Translations under genes and position numbers: made by a program
Origin: Phycisphaeraceae bacterium
Lineage (GTDB): Bacteria; Planctomycetota; Phycisphaerae; Phycisphaerales; Phycisphaeraceae
Length of the DNA: 7,242 nucleotides
Direction of reading: 5' to 3'
NCBI GenBank assembly: GCA_007119405.1
Contig: SKPT01000357.1
Span: forward strand, 1 to 7,242
Part shown: positions 1-6,016 of the stretch, piece after piece
How the letters are laid out: each line of letters opens with the position of its first letter
Numbering within the stretch: the stretch's first letter is position 1
The notes under the pieces: generated by a model
Seen by the model: only the letters and a program-made list of their open reading frames with translations
Databases searched by the model: none
Told to the model about the DNA's origin: nothing

Positions 1-1305
1 ATACCCCGCCTCGGCCAGCAGCTCGCGCGCACGCTCCGGATCGAAGCTCACGCCATGCTCGATGGGCGGGTCGTAGCCGGGCACGACGTCCGGCGGGACG
101 TAGCTGCGCGCCACCGGCTGGTCCAGCCGCGTGATGCGGTTGACGATCTGCCGGCGGTCGATCGCTTTGGACAGCGCCCGCCGCACGCGCGCATCGGCCA
201 GTGGGTTGTCCCGGCCGTCGGGCAGCGTGGCGTTGCTGTTGAAGTTGTAGAAGTAGGTGCCGGTTTGCAGGACGGTGTGCACGTCGTCGCGCCGCTCGTC
301 GCCGACGAGGTCCGCGGCGAGGTCCCCGCTGGGCAGGCCCGGCCAGATGTCCGCCCGCCCGCGCTCGTAGGCCAGCATCGCGTTGGAGTGATCCTCGATG
401 ATCCGCTCGAGCACGGACGCGTTGGCCAGCGACCCGGCGTCCCAGTAATGCTCGTTGGCGCGCATCAGCAGCCACCGGCCGTGGCGATGCTCGCCCAGGC
501 GGTACGGGCCGTTGGTCACCAGGCGCGACGGGTCCGACCAGTACCCGCTGCTCATGCGCAGCATGCCCGAGGCGGGGTCGAGCGCCTGCTCGGGCTCGAC
601 CGAGGCGCGGTGCACCGGCAGGAAGGTGGCGAACGTGGTCATCAGCGGGAAGTAGGGGGCCGGGCGCTGAAGCTCCACGACCAGCGTGCGATCGTCGGGC
701 GCCGACAGGCCCACCGTCTCCCGGAACCGCTGCTCGGTCATGGCCCAGAGTTGCCGGGCCACCTCGGGCTCGTCGCGCGCCTGGTCGGCACGCCGGGCCT
801 GCTCGCGGATGGAGGCGTACTGCTCGATCTGCTCGTTGCGCCAGTCGAAAAAGTCCCTGGCCCCGCGGATGCGATACATCAGCGGCGTGTAGACGCTCGC
901 CAGGTCCGGCAGCATCGCCCGGCGCCAGGCGAAGATGTAGTCCTCGGCCGTGACCGCGTCGCCGTTGGACCAGCGCGCGTCGTCGCGCAGGTGAAACGTG
1001 TAGGTCAAGCCGTCGTCGCTGACCTGCCAGCGCTCGGCCGCGGCCGGCACCAGCTCCTCGGCCAGAAAGTCATACTCGAGCAGCGGCTCGTACATCTGCT
1101 CGATGACGCGGATGTCGTGCACCCAACTGACGGTCTGCGGGTCCAGCGTCATGTGCGCGGCGTTGGAGATGTAGGTGACGTCCGCCTGGGGCGGCGGCGG
1201 CTCGCAACCCGCCCCCGTCACCACCGCCGACACCAGACCGGCCAACACCACCGCTGCCGTCAGCCTCAGCGGCGAGCGATGTAACGACGATGAAATTCGG
1301 TTCAT
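1..1305 (-). CDS. ABC transporter substrate-binding lipoprotein, family 5 (oligopeptide/dipeptide type), 3' end outside window
   Basis: This is the N-terminal 435 residues of an extracytoplasmic solute-binding protein of the OppA/DppA type; the frame stays open to the window edge, and since such proteins usually have about 530-600 residues, a C-terminal portion is missing. The start is ATG at 1305-1303. Residues 1-33 are a basic n-region plus a hydrophobic stretch (LTAAVVLAGLVSAVVTGAG) ending at Cys34, a probable lipidation site, although Gly at -3 makes the lipobox weak. Family signatures seen: TYTFHLRDDARWSNGD at 101-116, TNGPYRL at 264-270, and ARVRRALSKAIDR at 372-384, the conserved stretch around the second lobe. 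The family binds peptides (some members other solutes) and delivers them to an inner-membrane permease; the permease genes would lie beyond position 1. The ligand cannot be read from the sequence. No Shine-Dalgarno precedes the start. A weak -10-like TAGAAT lies at 1360-1355 on this strand, at the edge of the neighbouring repeat. Confidence 0.93.
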   Translation of the reverse strand, partial: MNRISSSLHRSPLRLTAAVVLAGLVSAVVTGAGCEPPPPQADVTYISNAAHMTLDPQTVSWVHDIRVIEQMYEPLLEYDFLAEELVPAAAERWQVSDDGLTYTFHLRDDARWSNGDAVTAEDYIFAWRRAMLPDLASVYTPLMYRIRGARDFFDWRNEQIEQYASIREQARRADQARDEPEVARQLWAMTEQRFRETVGLSAPDDRTLVVELQRPAPYFPLMTTFATFLPVHRASVEPEQALDPASGMLRMSSGYWSDPSRLVTNGPYRLGEHRHGRWLLMRANEHYWDAGSLANASVLERIIEDHSNAMLAYERGRADIWPGLPSGDLAADLVGDERRDDVHTVLQTGTYFYNFNSNATLPDGRDNPLADARVRRALSKAIDRRQIVNRITRLDQPVARSYVPPDVVPGYDPPIEHGVSFDPERARELLAEAGY

Positions 1306-1358
1306 GGGAATCACTTGCGTGAGCCTTGGCAGCGGGGATCCGACGATGGGCGACATTC

Positions 1359-1525
1359 TAACCCCCCTCCCCCCGGGAGGGGCAGGGGGAGGGTGTGTCG
1401 GCTGGCCCTTGGGTCTACGTCCTGCCGTCGACCTTCGGCAAACGTCGTCGCAGACGTATTGCGCGTCGTTGACGCAAGGCGGTCGGACGCACCCTCCCCC
1501 AACCCCTCCGGGGGGAGGGGGGTTA
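1359..1525. repeat. C/G-rich palindromic dispersed repeat, copy A (paired-hairpin, MITE/BIME-like)
   Basis: The ends are a perfect 12-base terminal inverted repeat, TAACCCCCCTCC (1359-1370) and GGAGGGGGGTTA (1514-1525). Each end also folds on itself: CCCCTCCC 1364-1371 pairs with GGGAGGGG 1375-1382, and CCCCTCC 1503-1509 with GGAGGGG 1514-1520. The inverted similarity runs inward through the GGGGGAGGG block. A second copy lies at 3139-3306 with nearly the same arm spacing. The core between the arms (about 1394-1484) is only loosely alignable with the other copy. It occupies most of the 297-base divergent gap between the substrate-binding protein gene and gatB. It encodes no transposase, so any movement would need one supplied in trans. 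Confidence 0.85.
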
Positions 1526-1588
1526 AGAACGCACCTCTCCGGCGGGACGCCGGCCGCGCATCGGTGCATCCCGCCTCCTGCATTTCGC

Positions 1589-1594
1589 TAAAAT
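1589..1594 (+). promoter_or_regulatory. Candidate -10 hexamer of gatB (TAAAAT), leaderless geometry
   Basis: TAAAAT fits the TANNNT pattern and is the only A/T-rich patch in the G+C-rich sequence just before gatB. Eight bases separate it from the ATG at 1603, so transcription would begin at or next to the start codon. No convincing -35 box is seen, and no Shine-Dalgarno sequence lies between it and the ATG. This is inferred from position and composition only. Confidence 0.4.
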
Positions 1595-1602
1595 CCCCCG
1601 CC

Positions 1603-3135
1603 ATGACCGCCACGCCTGTCATCGCCGCCGAGCACGACCTGACCGCGACGCTGATGGTCGGGCTGGAGATTCATGTCCAGCTCGCCACGCGCAGCAAGAT
1701 GTTCACCAGCGCGCCCAACGTCGCCCACCCCGACCATTACGAGGCCGAGCCCAACACGCTCACCGACCCGGTCGTCCTGGGCATGCCCGGCGTGCTGCCG
1801 GTGATCAACAAGCAGGCCGTCGAGATGGCCATGCTCGTCGGCAGCGCCCTGGGCTGCGAAATCGCATCACGCACCAAGTGGGACCGCAAGAGCTACTACT
1901 ACCCCGACCTGCCCAAGAACTACCAGATCAGCCAGTACGACATGCCCCTGTGCGGACCCGGGGCGCTGGAGATCCTCACCCGCGACGCCCCCGACGCGCC
2001 CACCAAGACCGTGCGCATCATCCGCGCCCACCTCGAAGAAGACGCCGGCAAGCTCCTGCACGAAGCGCCCGGCGGCGCCCCGATCGATCACTCCATCGTC
2101 GACCTCAACCGCGCCGGCACGCCGCTGCTGGAGATCGTCACCGAGCCGGACATGACCAGCCCCGAAGAGGTCGTGATGTTCGGCCAGACGCTGCGCCACA
2201 TCTGCCGGCACCTGGGCGTCAGCGAAGGCATCATGCAGCGCGGGCACATGCGCTTCGAGCCCAACATCAACGTCATCATCGAGCGCGGGGGCGAGACGTA
2301 CAAAACGCCCATCGTCGAGATCAAGAACCTCAACAGCTTCCGCGCCCTCGACGGCGCCGTCCGCCACGAGTACGAGCGCCAGATCGAAGCGTGGCTGGAG
2401 ACCGGCCAGGTCATGCAGCCCGGCTCCAAGTCCACGCGCGGCTGGGACGACGTGCGGCAGGTCACCGTCCTTCAGCGCGAGAAGGAAGAGGCCCACGACT
2501 ACCGCTACTTCCCCGACCCGGACCTGGTCGATCTGCACGTCGACGAGGCGTGGAAGCAGCGCATCGCCGCGCAGGTGCCCGAGCTGCCGCTGGCGCGGCT
2601 GAAGCGCTACGTCCACGAGCTGGGGCTGAACGAGAAGGACGCGCGCGCCCTGGTGGACGACCCGGCCGAGTCGCGCTTCTTCGACGAGGTGCTCGCCGCG
2701 GGCGTTGAGCCGAAGCGGGCCGCGACGCTGCTGCTGAACTACGGCGCCAAGCACGCCAACGAGCGCGGGGTGAACCTGGCGGAGCTGCCCATCACGGCCG
2801 AGCAGGTCGCCGGCGTCGCCCAGCTCATCGCCGACGACAAGATCGGCTCCAGCGCCGCGGATCAGCTCTTCGGCTTCTGCTGCGACGAGCCCGGCGCGGC
2901 GGCGGCGGACCTGGCCGAGCGCCACAACCTCTTGCAGGTCTCCGACACCGGCGCGCTGGAGCAGTACGTCGACCAGGTGCTCGCCGACCCGAAGAACGCC
3001 AAGGCGGTGGCCGACATCAAGGCCGGCAAGGGCAAGGCGATCGGCGCGCTGATGGGCCAGATCATGAAGCTGAGCAAGGGACAGGCCAACGCGAAGGTGG
3101 TGACCGAGATGATCAAGCAGAAGCTTGGGCAGTAG
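1603..3135 (+). CDS. gatB: Asp-tRNA(Asn)/Glu-tRNA(Gln) amidotransferase subunit B
   Basis: GatB is the tRNA-binding and kinase-like subunit of the cytoplasmic GatCAB complex. It activates the mischarged Glu-tRNA(Gln) (or Asp-tRNA(Asn)) with ATP so that ammonia released by GatA amidates it. The 510 residues are slightly longer than the usual 475-500. Seen in order: VGLEIHVQL at 19-27, YYYPDLPKNYQISQ at 98-111, the family signature DLNRAGTPLLEIVTEPD at 167-183, HDYRYFPDPDL at 298-308, then a helical tail ending in a YqeY-like domain with DIKAGKGKAIGALMGQIMK near the C-terminus. The frame is open back to 1315, but that extension only translates the upstream repeat, so the ATG at 1603 is preferred; the protein then starts about 18 residues before the conserved core. 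Oddity: the usual S-[LM]-R-C-D-[AV]-N-[VI]-S motif reads HMRFEPNINV here. gatA and gatC are not in the window. Confidence 0.97.
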   Translation: MTATPVIAAEHDLTATLMVGLEIHVQLATRSKMFTSAPNVAHPDHYEAEPNTLTDPVVLGMPGVLPVINKQAVEMAMLVGSALGCEIASRTKWDRKSYYYPDLPKNYQISQYDMPLCGPGALEILTRDAPDAPTKTVRIIRAHLEEDAGKLLHEAPGGAPIDHSIVDLNRAGTPLLEIVTEPDMTSPEEVVMFGQTLRHICRHLGVSEGIMQRGHMRFEPNINVIIERGGETYKTPIVEIKNLNSFRALDGAVRHEYERQIEAWLETGQVMQPGSKSTRGWDDVRQVTVLQREKEEAHDYRYFPDPDLVDLHVDEAWKQRIAAQVPELPLARLKRYVHELGLNEKDARALVDDPAESRFFDEVLAAGVEPKRAATLLLNYGAKHANERGVNLAELPITAEQVAGVAQLIADDKIGSSAADQLFGFCCDEPGAAAADLAERHNLLQVSDTGALEQYVDQVLADPKNAKAVADIKAGKGKAIGALMGQIMKLSKGQANAKVVTEMIKQKLGQ

Positions 3136-3138
3136 TGC

Positions 3139-3306
3139 AGCCCCCTGCCTCCGGGAGGGGGCAGGGGGAGGGCGTCTCCGACCACCGTGCATCCACGATC
3201 CTGCCCTGCATCTGCGACAACGTCCACCGGAGATCCACGGCCAAATCTGAACCCAAGCTTCATTGGACGCACCCTCCCCCAACCCCTCCCGGAGGGAGGG
3301 GGGTAA
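3139..3306. repeat. C/G-rich palindromic dispersed repeat, copy B
   Basis: This is the second copy of the element at 1359-1525. Bases 3265-3289 are identical to 1485-1509 (25 of 25). The AGGGGGAGGG block to ACCCTCCCCC block distance is 108 bases here and 107 in copy A. The right arm folds as CCCCTCC 3283-3289 with GGAGGGG 3295-3301; the left arm folds as CCCCCTGCC 3141-3149 with GGCAGGGGG 3160-3168. The interior shares scattered positions with copy A, for example CCTGCC at the same offset, but has largely diverged. It begins just after the gatB stop and ends 30 bases before the next start codon, filling nearly the whole gap. No gene is seen in it. Confidence 0.85.
3141..3168 (+). terminator. 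Possible transcript-end hairpin of gatB (no U-tract)
   Basis: A 9-bp G/C-only stem apart from one T-A pair, CCCCCTGCC with GGCAGGGGG, encloses a 10-base loop and starts 5 bases after the gatB stop codon. It is the left arm of repeat copy B. There is no T-run after it, so it is not a classic intrinsic terminator; it may pause polymerase, protect the mRNA 3' end, or do nothing. Confidence 0.3.
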
Positions 3307-3336
3307 GAGCGCAGCGCTCCTGAGACGGAACCCTCC

Positions 3337-5760
3337 ATGACCGCACGCGCCCTGACCCTCGGCACGCTGCTGGCCCTGGCGATCGCCGGGTTCACCTACT
3401 TCAACGACCACGTCATCCGGCAGACGTTCCTGCTGGGCAACCACCTGCCCGCCGTCGTCTTCGGCATGGCGCTGGTCGCCCTGCTGGCGGTGAACCCGCT
3501 CATCGCCGCCGCCCGGCCGGCGCGCATGCTGCGCGGCGGGGAGCTGGCGATCATCGTCGCCCTGGGCCTGGCCGTCTGCGCCTGGCCCGGGTCCAACCTC
3601 ATGCGCATCTTCAACCAGCTCGTGACGCTGCCGGCCCAGCAGAAGCAGGTCAAGCCCAACTGGGGCGCGACCAACGTGCTGTCCTACATTCCCGGCGGCT
3701 CGCCCCTGCTCGCCGAGGCGTACGTCGCCGACTTCGACGCCCTCGTCGCCGCGCTGACCGCCCACGACCCCCCCGCCGCCGTCGCCCACCTGCGCCGCCA
3801 GCTCGGGCCCGACGCCCGCGCCCTGCTGCACACCCTCGAGCCCGGCCAGTACGTCGGCCCCGAGCACCGGCGCACCCTGGTCGCCGGCATCAACCACGCG
3901 CTGGCCGAGCAGGCCTACCTCCACCTGGACGCGTTCGCCGGCCTGGACCTGCCCGAGCACGTGATCGTCCGGCTCAACGACGTCGACAACCTCACCGAGC
4001 GCCAGCGGCTGACCCTGGCCCGCGACCTGCTGGAGCGCTCGCTGCCGGGCATCATCCGCCCCGGGCCGGCCGGCTCGGGCGTGCTGCTGCTGGGCGCCGA
4101 CTACGACCCGTTCATCACCGGCTCGCTGATCGGCGGCCACGACGGCGACGAGACGCTGACGCCGCGCGACCTGCCCTGGGCCGCCTGGTGGCCGGTCATC
4201 CGCCTCTGGATCTTCGCCGCGCTGCTGATGGGCCTGGCCGGGCTGCTGATGATCCTCGTCGTGCATCCGCAGTGGGCTCATCGGGAGCTGATGGCCTACC
4301 CGACGGTCGCGTTTCTCGAAGAGGCCACCCGCCGCAGCGGCCGGGCGTGGCTGCCCGACCTGACGCGCAGCCAGCTCTTCTGGATCGCCTTCCTCGCCGT
4401 CGCCGCCATCCACGGGCTCAACGGCCTGCACCAGTGGCACGACTGGGTCCCGCAGATCGAGCGCCAGTTCGACTTCAACCCCCTGCGCCAGCTCTTTCCC
4501 AACGCCTCCCGCGTGCCCGACTCCTGGGGCGTGTTCCACCCGGCGATCTTCTTCTCCGCCGTGGGCTTCGGCTTCTTCATCAACACCCGCATCTCCTTCA
4601 GCCTCGGCGTCTCGGCCGTGCTCTGGCTGGTGCTCGGCGCGATCCTGCTGCGCTCGGGCACCAGCCTGACCAACTCGCCATGGAACATCGGCAACAACGG
4701 CAACGCCCTGCGCTTCGGCGCCTACGCCGGCCTGACGCTGATGATCCTCTACTTCGGCCGGCACTACTACCTGCACGTCGTCGGCCGCGCCGCCGGCCTG
4801 GCCAAGCCCAGCCCCGACGTGCCCGCCTACGCCGTCTGGGCGCTCCGCGGCCTGGTGCTGTGCACCCTCGCCATCGTCTATCTGCTCGCCGCCTACGCCA
4901 GCCTCTCGCCCCTGCTCGCCGTCATGCTCATCGCCTGCGTGCTCATGGTCTTTCTCGTCCAGGCACGGCTGAACGCGGAGACCGGCCTGTTCTACGCCCA
5001 GCCCATGTGGTTTCCCAGCGTCATCCTCGCCGGGCTGCTCGGCGTCCAGGGCATCGGGCCCGAGTCGCTGATCATCCTCGGCTTCGCCTCGCTCGTGTTC
5101 ATGGCCGACCCGCGCGAGTCGATCGGCCCCTACATCGTCAACGCCCTGCGACTCGGCGAACGCATGGGCAAAGCCTCCCCCGCGCGCCTGGCCCCGATCC
5201 TGATCGTCGTGAGCGTCGTCGGCCTCGCCGTCGCCTTCACCGTCACCCTCACCATCCAGTACAACCGCGGGTTCCGGCCCGACGACGGCTGGGCCGAGAT
5301 GCTCCCCCGCCTGACGCTGGACTACGTCTCCAGCGCCATCAACGAGCTGCACGCCCGCGGCGAGCTTGGCGACACCGTCAACATGTCCGCCATGGACCAC
5401 CTGCGCAACGCCCGGCCGGACGCCGGCGTCGTCGGCTGGGCGCTGCTGGGCCTGGCGCTGGTCTGGATCTGCGCCGTCGCCCGTTTGCGCCTGCCCTGGT
5501 GGCCGATTCACCCCGTGCTGTTCGTCGTCTGGGGCACCTACCCCATGACCCACTTCGCCTTCTCCTTCTTCCTGGCCGCGCTGTTCAAGTGGGCCGTCAT
5601 CACCGTCGGCGGCGAGCGCGCCTATCACCACATCAAGCCCTTCGCCGTCGGCCTGATCGCCGCCGAGCTGCTGTCCATCCTCGCGTTCAGCGCCGCCGGC
5701 ACGATCTACTATTTCACGACCGGCCTGCACCCGCCGCTGTTCCGCATCCTGCCGGGGTAG
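3337..5760 (+). CDS. Large polytopic membrane protein resembling the DUF6784/DUF6785 type, function unknown
   Basis: An 807-residue integral membrane protein with roughly a dozen or more hydrophobic helices. It opens with three helices (about 6-20, 36-57, 69-86), then a soluble stretch of about 190 residues (about 90-280), then helices near 287-309, 349-365, 401-416, 423-438, 461-474, 499-518, 525-541, 559-588, 619-638, 698-715, 725-752 and 769-793. A second hydrophilic loop spans about 643-695. From memory, the pattern matches the uncharacterised DUF6784/DUF6785 membrane proteins common in Planctomycetota and relatives: TYFNDHVIRQTFLLGNHLP near the start (20-38), PWAAWWP plus a helix and HPQWAHRELMAYP (280-322), and WWPIHPVLFV...GG-R near the C-terminus. 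A remote link to oligopeptide transporters is possible but not shown by anything seen here. The start ATG has only a weak GGA 9-11 bases upstream. No enzymatic motif is recognised. The neighbours give no functional clue. Confidence 0.9.
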   Translation: MTARALTLGTLLALAIAGFTYFNDHVIRQTFLLGNHLPAVVFGMALVALLAVNPLIAAARPARMLRGGELAIIVALGLAVCAWPGSNLMRIFNQLVTLPAQQKQVKPNWGATNVLSYIPGGSPLLAEAYVADFDALVAALTAHDPPAAVAHLRRQLGPDARALLHTLEPGQYVGPEHRRTLVAGINHALAEQAYLHLDAFAGLDLPEHVIVRLNDVDNLTERQRLTLARDLLERSLPGIIRPGPAGSGVLLLGADYDPFITGSLIGGHDGDETLTPRDLPWAAWWPVIRLWIFAALLMGLAGLLMILVVHPQWAHRELMAYPTVAFLEEATRRSGRAWLPDLTRSQLFWIAFLAVAAIHGLNGLHQWHDWVPQIERQFDFNPLRQLFPNASRVPDSWGVFHPAIFFSAVGFGFFINTRISFSLGVSAVLWLVLGAILLRSGTSLTNSPWNIGNNGNALRFGAYAGLTLMILYFGRHYYLHVVGRAAGLAKPSPDVPAYAVWALRGLVLCTLAIVYLLAAYASLSPLLAVMLIACVLMVFLVQARLNAETGLFYAQPMWFPSVILAGLLGVQGIGPESLIILGFASLVFMADPRESIGPYIVNALRLGERMGKASPARLAPILIVVSVVGLAVAFTVTLTIQYNRGFRPDDGWAEMLPRLTLDYVSSAINELHARGELGDTVNMSAMDHLRNARPDAGVVGWALLGLALVWICAVARLRLPWWPIHPVLFVVWGTYPMTHFAFSFFLAALFKWAVITVGGERAYHHIKPFAVGLIAAELLSILAFSAAGTIYYFTTGLHPPLFRILPG

Positions 5761-5767
5761 GGGGGAA

Positions 5768-6004
5768 ATTCAGAATTCAGAATTCAGAATGAATAAGGGG
5801 ACCTCTGAATAACCCGAACCTCAACGTGAGTCGCCCACCAAACCGCGAAAGAGCGCAGAGGCGCGACGCTGCAAAGAATCAAACCAACTGAATCCTCTTC
5901 GCGTCCTTTGCCTTCTTCGCACCTTCGCGGTTTCTCCCAGGCCCCGAATGCCACGATGCGAACCTCCTGGTTTTCTGCATTCTGCATTCTGAATTCTGAA
6001 TTCG
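5768..6004. repeat. Composite element bounded by inverted ATTCAGA heptad arrays
   Basis: The left end is three exact tandem copies of ATTCAGA (5768-5788) followed by a degenerate unit. The right end is the reverse complement type: TTCTGCA twice and TTCTGAA twice (5973-6000) followed by TTCG. The two arrays face each other 184 bases apart, and the smaller inverted repeat at 5840-5933 lies between them. The A/T-rich heptads contrast sharply with the surrounding G+C-rich genes, so the block looks inserted or maintained separately. It fills the 256-base gap between the membrane-protein gene and aroB and ends about 12 bases before the aroB start. No open frame in it looks like a real gene. Confidence 0.85.
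5840..5933. repeat. CGCGAAG-rich inverted repeat nested in the heptad element
   Basis: AAACCGCGAA at 5840-5849 is the exact reverse complement of TTCGCGGTTT at 5924-5933. Inward of these 10-base ends the arms stay imperfectly complementary for about 30 bases and are built of short GCGAAG/GCGCAG-like units. The loop region around 5878-5890 is A/T-richer. A same-orientation arm recurs at 7133-7169, downstream of aroB, which shows this is a dispersed family and not a local terminator. Confidence 0.75.
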
Positions 6005-6010
6005 TAAACT
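6005..6010 (+). promoter_or_regulatory. Candidate -10 hexamer of aroB (TAAACT), leaderless geometry
   Basis: TAAACT fits TANNNT and ends 6 bases before the aroB ATG, with only a C-run between them and no Shine-Dalgarno. It directly abuts the right heptad array, whose A/T-rich TTCTGAA units could provide upstream promoter sequence. Together with the similar arrangement before gatB, this suggests a leaderless start, but it rests on position and composition only. Confidence 0.35.
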
Positions 6011-6016
6011 CCCCCC

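Noticed and set aside
55..1284. Long + strand open frame (409 codons) opposite the substrate-binding protein gene
   Set aside because: Its translation has no recognisable family and is rich in V, R, G and H as expected for an antisense frame in G+C-rich DNA; the - strand frame carries clear family-5 signatures throughout.
1315..1602. 96-codon N-terminal extension of gatB
   Set aside because: The extension translates repeat copy A (Pro/Gly-rich), and known GatB proteins begin shortly before VGLEIHVQL, consistent with the ATG at 1603.
1311..1622. Small frames in the C/G-rich repeats (also 1175-1591, 2862-3395 and 3135-3323)
   Set aside because: Their similar Pro/Gly-rich peptides, such as PPTPPGGRGV, arise because the repeats have few stop codons, not because of conserved coding.
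1878..2708. Arg/Pro-rich + strand frame inside gatB (276 codons)
   Set aside because: It is a shifted frame of gatB; the conserved GatB motifs all lie in the other frame.
1359..3306. CRISPR array or composite transposon around gatB
   Set aside because: Only two copies, 1.8 kb apart, with no regular spacers, cas genes, transposase or visible target duplication.
1867..5730. Very long - strand open frame (1287 codons) spanning gatB and the membrane-protein gene
   Set aside because: It is antisense to two well-supported genes, crosses repeat copy B, and has a low-complexity D/G/Q/A/V-rich composition with no domain. High G+C makes stop codons rare in this frame.
4188..5792. Arg/Pro-rich + strand frame inside the membrane-protein gene (534 codons)
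   Set aside because: It is a shifted-frame shadow: arginine- and proline-dominated with no membrane helices, while the overlapping frame has the consistent helix pattern.
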